DNA of 64,000 bases from Populus alba. Taxonomy: Eukaryota > Streptophyta > Magnoliopsida > Malpighiales > Salicaceae. The translations under genes were made by a program, and so were the position numbers. The notes under the pieces were generated by a model, which ran no database searches, was not told where the DNA came from, and saw nothing but the letters and a program-made list of their open reading frames with translations. Numbering within the stretch: position 1 is the first letter of the stretch; each line of letters begins with the position of its first letter. The stretch covers positions 7,936,001-8,000,000 of the forward strand of contig NC_133295.1 in the NCBI RefSeq assembly GCF_005239225.2, in the 5' to 3' direction. Below are positions 56,816 to 64,000 of this stretch, one piece after another.

Positions 56816-57220
56816 CATGTTCTGCCATGAGAAGAAGAGAATGAACTAAAATAATACAGAACTGATTGAAGGCTTATTTATAGCCTTACATCTAGCCCCT
56901 TAATCCTAGAAACAAAAGGAAAAGGTAGCCACCATGTTGTTTCCAAGTTGTAGTAGTATTCTTTTGTTTCCTTTGCTGTCCTCATCTCATGGCCCAAATA
57001 AGATTGTATTGGACCCCTCTTGCACATGGATAAGATGTACTAGGATCTCCTCTTGATACTCCAATGGACCTTCCAATTCTGACTTAGTGGAAACCTTCAA
57101 AACCAATGCATTCAATGCGTCTTTCAATGTCTTTGTCTTGGACCGAGTCATTGGTCCATTTGGAACATGTAATGGGTCCTTTCTGGTGTTTCTGGGCTGG
57201 TCCGCATCAAGGTGCATATT
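56816..57220 (-). pseudogene. Ty3/gypsy pol-tail or LTR remnant
   Basis: The minus-strand frame 57217-56987 contains NGPMTRSKTKTLKDALNALV, the same type of 'GPMTR[AS][RK][AT]K' tail that family 2 encodes at its pol-LTR border, followed by a region with LEGPLEYQEEILVHLI. It is diverged from family 2, so another gypsy family. No LTR ends could be fixed. Confidence 0.5.
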
Positions 57221-57640
57221 ATGAGATTGCTAGATACCATGATCATGAGATGGTTCTGTTACAAATCATACTTGAATACATTAATTATGGTATAATTAAG
57301 CAAATAAGCATATAGTCGTGGTTAATATTAATATCTAATAAGTAGGTTCACATTAATAACTTTCTATTAGGTCTATCTTGACTTCACATCTTCATGCAAT
57401 TGTAGTCCATGTTACTTTATTTTAAGTCATGTTCAAAAAACCATTAATGACATATATTATGATCTAGGAATTCTTATACATATAGAATTCTTTAGTGCAT
57501 AAATGATTCATCCCTAACTATAACCTATTTATAAAGTTTCTTAAACATGATTTATAATCAGAAATAATACATTAAAATATTTTTTTCATCATATCAATGA
57601 ATGTTTTCGACAGAGGCTATTTTCATGTTCACTTTTGGTT
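57221..57640. other. AT-rich spacer
   Basis: No coding frame, RNA gene or element boundary seen. Confidence 0.5.
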
Positions 57641-57930
57641 ATCCTAGTATGGACACCATTAGCCATAGTTAATCTCCTCCTTTACTCTCAGCTATCCAAT
57701 ATGGATGTCATTAGTCAAAGCTAATCTCTAACATCTATTCCCTACTATCTGACATGGATGTCATTAGCCAAAATTGATCTTATCATTTATTCTCAACTAT
57801 CTGATATGGATGCCATTAACCAAAGCTAATCTTTAACATTTATTATTGGTTATCTGATATGGGTGCCATTAGCCAAAGCTAATCTTATCGTTTATTCATA
57901 GATGTCATTAGTCAAAGCTAATCTCAATAT
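57641..57930. repeat. Tandem repeat, period 52-53 bp, about 5.5 copies
   Basis: The core 'atggatgycattagycaaagctaatct' recurs with starts at about 57649, 57701, 57754, 57806, 57859 and 57898 (the last incomplete). Copies differ by a few substitutions. Minisatellite-like; no function evident. Confidence 0.85.
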
Positions 57931-58800
57931 TCTTTATAATTCATGGTTAATCAAATAACATAATTCAAAAAACAATACCTTATAAAAAGTACCTCAAGAA
58001 TTTAACCAAATTAGATGAAGGTGGAAGTCACCTACCTACTCCCCTTAGCATGTCCTCGCTTGGTCAAACATTTGATTCCTATTGTACCTCCACTTGAATT
58101 TGAAACGAATTTGGGGGAGTGTTTTGGTGTTTTTCTTCTCCTTCTTTTCAGTTTTTCCTTCCTCTTTCACTGCTGTTCCAACCAACCTCTTCTTTCCTTC
58201 ACTACTTCAATGTTTTTGGTTTTATTCAGCTTATCTCTACTCTTCTCTCACTTGAGTATCTTATATGGGTGGCATGCAAGGGATTTATTTGGTGGAACTT
58301 GTAAGAGAAGGGGTTGTTAGGGTTGTTTCAATCGGCCATAAGGAAGAAGAAAAGTCATTTTTCTCTCTCTCCCAATTTATTTATACCCCTTCTTACATGA
58401 GGGTAAGTCATGTTTGATATTGTATTCTCTTATCCTAGTGTTTTTTAAGTGTTTATTGGCCGGCTCCCTCGTATTTTTCCCATGTAGTTATCGGGTCAAT
58501 TCCTTTCTTCTTCTTTTTTTTTATAGGGTTTTACAACTTTCTTTCTTGTTTGAGAACAATTCTTAAATTTCAATAACAGTAAAAAATATTTGGTCTAGTC
58601 AATTTGGTAGCATCAAATGTACTTCATAAGGATATGTTACTATACATTTTATCTATCAATCTATTAATGTAAAGAAAGCGAGTATTAGTTTCATGCATGC
58701 ATATTTTAAATCCAAATTTAGACAAGATGTTTAATTCTAATTTGGTTTTCCATTATTTTCTTGCAAATTAATAGCTCTCCCTATTAATTCGGGAAATATT
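57931..58800. other. Spacer with T/C-rich stretch
   Basis: 58015-58320 is an open stretch on the plus strand with Leu/Phe/Ser-rich low-complexity translation; not accepted as a gene. The remainder is AT-rich without features. Confidence 0.45.
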
Positions 58801-59689
58801 TGATACAGTTCAGCCTTGTGATACCATTCAAGCAAGGTCAGATTCGGATTTTGGCGTAAGAGTTTCTATCGTTCAATTTTACGCTATTGAGCATAACTTC
58901 AAATCCAACCGTTAGATCGAGCTAAAACTTTACCATAATATTACAGAGGTATTTGTCTATGTTGGGATACATTTTCAAGTGAATCCATCTTCAAAAATGA
59001 CTTGCGATATAGGTCGAAACATGCTATACGAATTATGTTATTTACTTTCTTTTGACTTGTGGACTTCCTATTTGGCAAAGATCCTTTTCCTATAAGGACA
59101 TGGGAGATTGTTTTGGAAATTTACTAGTTCCACAAGGATCTTTAATGAGCTGCAATATAATATCTAAGTGTGGCAAGGATTCATCAATGTTTCAGAATCC
59201 TTTTCTTATAAGGATTCCCCATTCATCCTAGCTACACAAGGAAAGAAGGGCTGGTGGTATTTAATGACAAATCAGTCATTTTTATTATTTTCTTTCATGT
59301 TTTGGCTTAATTAGAACTTTGTTTTGAGTTAGGATCCAAGGCTTGTTTGGATCAGGTAATGGGATTTACATTTTAGGGTTTTTGGGTCATTTTTTTTATG
59401 TGGGTTAGCTTAGCCCACAAGGGTAAATCCATTAGGTTACTTTTAAAAACTATTTAAACACATGTAACTAAATTTTTAGCAGCTTTTGATGATGATTACT
59501 TTTGAATTTTTCAGTTTTAATGTGTGAGAGTGATTCTTGCACTCTTCAGTTACTCATTCCAATAGTGTTGGTGCCTTGGGGTAGGTTTACATTGTGTCAC
59601 ACTCCTATCAGACCTATTTCAGCTTTCCAGGATCAGATCTCAATTTTGATTGTGGGTTGTGTGACTACGTGATCACGAGATTCGCATCA
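58801..59689 (+). mobile_element. Diverged solo LTR related to family 1
   Basis: It starts TGATACAGTTCAGCC and ends CGCATCA, 889 bp, with the family 1 order throughout (gtcagattcggattttggcg, aaccgttagatcgagct, ttcctagctacacaaggaaagaagggctgg, catcagatctcaat-like end). No PBS follows, so it is solo. Flanks are ATATT (58796-58800) and ATCTT (59690-59694), a likely mutated target duplication. It is on the opposite strand to the array and much more diverged, so older. Confidence 0.82.
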
Positions 59690-61084
59690 ATCTTGCTTAG
59701 ATTTTCCTAGTGGACTAGGATCCCATTTTACTTTATCTGAACTTGAGTGACTTAATAAATTAAATTAGATAGATAAAATAGTTTATCAATCACATCTCTA
59801 TGTGACTCCTAGATTAGTTAGATGACAACTCTTTGTCTAAACATATCAATATGTTTCACCTAACTCATGTCTCTAACTTTATATGATCATGAGTGACTCA
59901 TTTAAATCATACATGTTAGTTAATTAGGATCTAATTTTATAGCATTAAACATATTCGATTAATGGTAACCTTGAGTGACTTAAAAAATTATCCATGAATA
60001 AAACTCTAGTTTTATGCATATAAAATTGAAAGGCAACTATTCATGTTCTCAACATGTACTTAATATAGTAATGAGAGATTTATTATTAACTAACTAGGTC
60101 TCATACATAACATGGAATAATAGATATACATTTCATACATAACAATTTATATATATAAACATACACATTTAGCATGTCATTCTAATTGGATGATTATAGA
60201 CATGTCTAAGCCAATTCCCTCTAGCCATTGAAGGGAATTAGATGGTAGTTTTAGCAAGTCTTTATAAGTTCATTACAAGCATTTCAATTGTAACCTTCAT
60301 GGCCATTTCTTTCTTCATCTCAAATTACATAATAACTTCTTATTTAAATTCCTACATTTCTAAATTACATAAAATTTATATAATTAATTAAGAAACCACA
60401 AGTTATATTTAGGGGAATTAGATGACAAAAGAATTACAACCTAGAAGAAAAAATAGAGATAAGGCAAAAAATGCAAGTCCTATTTAATAAAAATTATAAC
60501 CATTGAACCATTAAATAAAAGCACAATCATATTAGTTTTTAATGTTCATAATCACTCATCATGCATAAAACATTTTAATATGCATAATTAAAAATATATA
60601 TTGCATGTTATTCTAATTATTAGCATTTAGAAATATTCAATCAAATTCAATTGGATAATTTCTCAAACAAATTTTCAACCTAAAAAATACTCTCAATAAA
60701 TTAGAAAAAACTATTGTAAAAAACAATTAAATCATTTAACTAAATAAATCCTAATCCCAATAAGATATTATAAAACTAAAAAAAAATGAGCTAAATAATT
60801 TAATTCATTTCTGATCCTATTAGGAAAATTAATTCTACAATTAATTTAATTTAGGGTATAAAATCTAAATTTTATTTATAGAGGGTAAATTTATAATTTA
60901 CTTTGAGACCTTAAATTGTAATAAGGCATAAAATTTTAGGATCATATTCACAATATACAAACTTAAAAGACTAATACTTAAAATTAAAAAAAAAAAAAAA
61001 GGCAGGGATAAGGAGGTAATTTCCCCATACCTTTAAAGATACACCAGGGGCAGAATCATAATTCTACCCCTCTTCATTTTCTTC
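59690..61084. other. AT-rich DNA, no gene seen
   Basis: Long AT-rich stretch with A-runs (for example 60985-61000). No coding frame, RNA gene or clear repeat boundary. It may be internal sequence of the LTR-like element whose end is at 61515, but nothing proves that. Confidence 0.4.
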
Positions 61085-61395
61085 CCTAATGCCAGCAGTG
61101 GCCTATCTGCCCACCGCTGGCAGCTAGTGTAGCGGTAACTAGAAACGCGAGGGACAGCACCTCGCGTTGTGTTGCCTACAACACAAGGCTTCTGCTTGGC
61201 ACTCGAAGACCAACAGCGCTAGCAGCAGCCCATGGCTGTCGCTGGGTAGGCGCTGCACTTGGCGAGGTGCTGGCCTTTGCACCAGGCAGGGCATGCCAGT
61301 AGCTGGTGGAGGCACAACAACCAAAACCTTTTTTATAAGTCGCTGGAATCTGGGCATAATTCCAGATTCCAGCCAGATCTGAAACTCGATCAATC
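61085..61395. other. GC-rich island in AT-rich DNA
   Basis: A sharply GC-richer block with 'ccagcagtggcc' and 'ccaccgctggcagc' as inverted phrases. Both strands have short open frames (61139-61393 minus, 61167-61382 plus), as expected for GC-rich DNA; neither resembles a known protein. Confidence 0.5.
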
Positions 61396-61514
61396 TGATC
61401 TGGCTAAAATAGTAACCGGTTATTTAACATAAAATTAATTCCTAATTAACACCAATAACAATAAAACATATAATCAAATAACCTTAATTGTTCTATCGAA
61501 GGCTCTAATATCAT

Positions 61515-62265
61515 TGTTAGATTCCTTAAACTCATACATGTAACGAAAATGATAAATTTAAGGTAATATTTAGGAGTTCCTAGAATCTCGTTAGACAAAT
61601 TTAGAATTGTTTTAGGGATTTATTACCTAAAGATCTAATCTTCTTCGGCTTTGAATAATTCTTTAAAAATTGGGTTGTTGCAAACCACAAGTTGTTCAAT
61701 TGTTCAGCCTTCAATGGTAATTCACACGCACCACCAGTGAGAAAATCTTCTAAATCTCAATTTAGAATCGAGGGATTGCTATGGCTAGAGTGTTGGTTTT
61801 TTATTCTGTGACTTACGTAGTTTTTTTGTCTAATAGATAACCTCTCTAAAATAAAAGGCATAATTTTATATTTATAGGAAATCCTAAAAACCTTATAAAT
61901 AGTAAAATATATATTTGCCCCTTAAATAATAGTCATATATTATTTTAGTATAATTTTATAAATTTAATCAATCAAGTCCATACTTGATTATTTTAAGACT
62001 AGAATTATAATTCATGACTTAAATATATTCTAGTGCTTATTTTCTAAAATTATTTTCAATCAAGTCACACATAATTAATTATTCCAATTTAATTTCTGAC
62101 TAATGGTTCTTAATGAGTATGACCCATTAGGTTCCTAATATGCTAGTCCAAATATAAATTATAATTCAAAAATAATTAGAATTAAAAAAATCAAACAATT
62201 TAATTTATTATCAATTCAATATCTAATTAATTTATATTTAAAGATCAAGGCTCTGTCTAGCAACA
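61515..62265 (-). mobile_element. Putative LTR of another family with degraded PBS
   Basis: The segment starts TGTTAGATTCC and ends CTAGCAACA (TGTT/AACA ends). Immediately before it, the minus strand reads tgatattagagcc, 11 of 13 matches to the initiator-Met PBS, both differences being transitions. This is the expected layout for a 5' LTR in minus orientation. The partner LTR was not found in the window, and the far boundary is uncertain. Confidence 0.45.
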
Positions 62266-63430
62266 TTTTATGATCCCCTAAATATAAGAAAAGTCATTAG
62301 TAGTTTGATTTAACATTTCAATGGGTGGTTTCTCAATGTAATTATTATCTCTTCATCAATAATGTTTCAATTTAGATATTTTAGTACGGAATTTGTTTAT
62401 CATGTCAAATCATATTTGTTTCAATTTAGACATTTGAAACTCTTTTTGAATCTCATTTCACTTTGCGCAAGGATTTAACAATCAATACTATTTGAGAACA
62501 TGTAGAACATTTTCTCTAATTCACCTAAAGTGATGAATCCTCTCTTGATCACTCAAATACTTTTATATAGTTTATGTTATATCCAATGTCTATCCATTTG
62601 TTACCTTTACCAAGATAATATGTAACCGGATCAAAACAACACTCTCTTTATAAGATAACTTGGTGATTTTAAATCTATGAATAACTTACATGAGCATCAC
62701 GTGAGTCTTTCAATAGACACAAGTGATATCTCCATATGAAATTTTATACGAGTCAATTTAGTGTACATATCTTATGACAAGAATTTAGTGTACATATCTT
62801 ATGACAAGAACCTATATTAGTTCTAGGTATCCTTTATACCTCAACTTATGAGAACGCTGCTTCCTTTTATAAAGGAAAGTACATAATATATACCTCAACT
62901 TATGACTTTAATAAATGTCCAATATTAAGAGAGCATTAACTAGGAATATTTATGAACAATACTTTGATGCAATAGAAATCTCATAATTATAATATTTTTA
63001 TAATTTTTTTTGTAAAGTATATTTGTTTAATAGACTTTATCTTTATTCTAGATTCATTTATCAAACATTAAATTTTTATATTAAATATAATTGAATATTA
63101 AAAATAAATAATATATTTATTTAATAAAATTAAATATGTTTTACATGAATAAAATAGTATAATGTGTAACCATTTGATTAACTATAGTATATATAAGCTA
63201 ACGTTGTTTTCATAAAAAATAAATGAATTTATATGCTAAATAGCTTGATGAAGTACTTTTTTGGAGTAGAAAACCTTATATTACATTTACAAAATCTGAG
63301 ATTATTGAATATTCTTAATTTGATATTTTTAAGTATTTTATATTTTAATTTTTATTTCTCTATCTTAATACTTTTAATTCTTATTGTTTCAATTTTTTTT
63401 AATCACGAAACGTTAATTAAATACTATCAA
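62266..63430. other. AT-rich spacer
   Basis: No coding frame supported; holds the 27-bp duplication at 62755-62808. The open stretch at 63233-63475 is Leu/Ile/Phe-rich and is not accepted as a gene. Confidence 0.5.
62755..62808. repeat. Exact 27-bp tandem duplication
   Basis: Positions 62755-62781 are repeated without change at 62782-62808, beginning aatttagtgtacatatc. It looks recent. The left end shares a 17-nt word with the array junction at 56585-56601. Confidence 0.9.
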
Positions 63431-63889
63431 AAGGGTTGGTGGGAGGAAAGGGTTGGTGGCCTCCTCCCACCGTAATGTAGCTCTGCCGCTGGAAATTGAT
63501 TACATAGAGAGTTTGTAATTTTTTGTTCTTTCTTCTATTATTTCAGATGGCAAGAAAATTTAACAAGGCAGCGGCTAAGAGTGACAGTGGCTGTTGCAAA
63601 AAGGAGAGAGGGTGGGTGCAAATTGCAAAAGGAAGGAGAGAGGAGTGCATTTTATAGGTTTTGAGTCTTTTGACCTTCACGTTTTGTTAGACAAAGCTCA
63701 AAACTACCAAGTTTTTTATTGATTTTTCCTTTTCCAAATTGCAACACACTCCGCTTGACTGACGCTGTGAGGATGGGTTCAATATACTCGGGGTAGTTTA
63801 GTTTCTTCATAATTTAACATGTCCAATTTAATCCAACATTAAATTAAAGTATAGAATATTCTTACACTTATAATGATACTATTTATTTA
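63431..63889. other. Spacer with hairpin and possible short exon start
   Basis: GGTGGGAGG (63438-63446) and CCTCCCACC (63463-63471) can form a 9-bp stem with a 16-nt loop; no T-run follows. At 63547 an ATG follows 'tattatttcag', a plausible splice acceptor, and opens a 36-codon Lys/Arg-rich frame ending at a TAG near 63657. Too little to call a gene. Confidence 0.25.
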
Positions 63890-64000
63890 TGTGGTGTATA
63901 ATGTTTTTAAAAAATATTTTTTATTTAAAAATTATAAATCAAAATAATTTTTTCAGATTTTTTTAATTTTTTACATCAACACATTAAAACAATAAAAAAA
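63890..64000. repeat. Edge of AT-rich dispersed repeat
   Basis: The stretch 'tttttacatcaacacattaaaac' with flanking T and A runs resembles the end of the repeat at 6653-6835. It is cut by the window edge. Confidence 0.35.

Noticed and set aside
58015..58320. 101-codon plus-strand frame with hydrophobic stretches
   Set aside because: Low-complexity Leu/Phe/Ser translation of a T/C-rich tract, with no domain and no gene signals around it.
61139..61393. Frames of 71 and 84 codons on opposite strands
   Set aside because: Mirror-image frames in a GC-rich island are expected by composition; neither resembles a known protein.
63438..63471. GC-rich hairpin as a transcription terminator
   Set aside because: A 9-bp stem without a T-run in a plant nuclear context; no gene upstream to terminate.

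Overview
The window is plant nuclear DNA made almost entirely of nested retrotransposons. I find no intact cellular gene, no rRNA gene, no complete tRNA gene, and no bacterial or organellar genes. A plant is indicated by primer-binding sites complementary to plant initiator-Met tRNA, a plant L1-type LINE (DUF4283 and CCHC ORF1 protein, zf-RVT domain in ORF2), Athila-type and other Ty3/gypsy proteins, and AT-rich spacers. Two AT-rich stretches (about 6653-6835 and 63890-64000) look like a dispersed repeat I associate with poplar and willow, so Salicaceae is my best guess; this is recollection, not a search.

Layout. 1-6209: a decayed Athila-type Ty3/gypsy element (minus strand), invaded by a composite LTR of family 1 (3170-4569, TSD CATAA) and by a solo LTR of family 2 (4765-5706). 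6210-7785: AT-rich spacer with a possible gene leader. 7786-10515: 5' half of a LINE (LINE A). 10480-12147: gag start, leader, PBS and LTR of element E, a diverged relative of family 1. 12148-13182: 3' end of LINE C inside the LTR of E. 13183-56261: a tandem array of family 1 in which adjacent units share LTRs (LTR-internal-LTR-internal and so on), with at least 13 LTRs and one 500-N gap. Unit 1 is inflated by a near-full-length LINE B (14448-20800, 17-bp TSD) and by LINE D, which itself contains a second LTR-sharing tandem, a Ty3/gypsy family 2 dimer (21879-30970, TSD AAAGT). 56262-57217: inverted and re-inverted LTR pieces and a gypsy tail. 57218-64000: AT-rich DNA with a 52-bp tandem repeat, a diverged solo LTR of family 1 type on the plus strand (58801-59689), and an LTR-like segment (61515-62265).

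How the parts relate. Family 1 units have LTRs of about 945 bp, a PBS, a leader of about 1 kb, a polypurine tract and no gag or pol. In place of gag-pol they carry one short ORF with two IQ motifs spaced 23 residues apart, as in class XI/V myosin necks, and the ORF reads through the polypurine tract into U3. Such an element would need proteins from elsewhere; element E, with a similar leader and a gag-like start, is a candidate relative of the donor. Family 2 encodes gag, protease, the start of RT and most of integrase, but both copies lack the RT core and RNase H at the same junction.

Insertion order from nesting: LTR of E, then LINE C, then the family 1 array, then LINE D, then the family 2 dimer, five layers deep. 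Sequence near the gap and in parts of 14-31 kb shows many single-base homopolymer indels between near-identical copies, so some broken frames may be assembly errors rather than decay.
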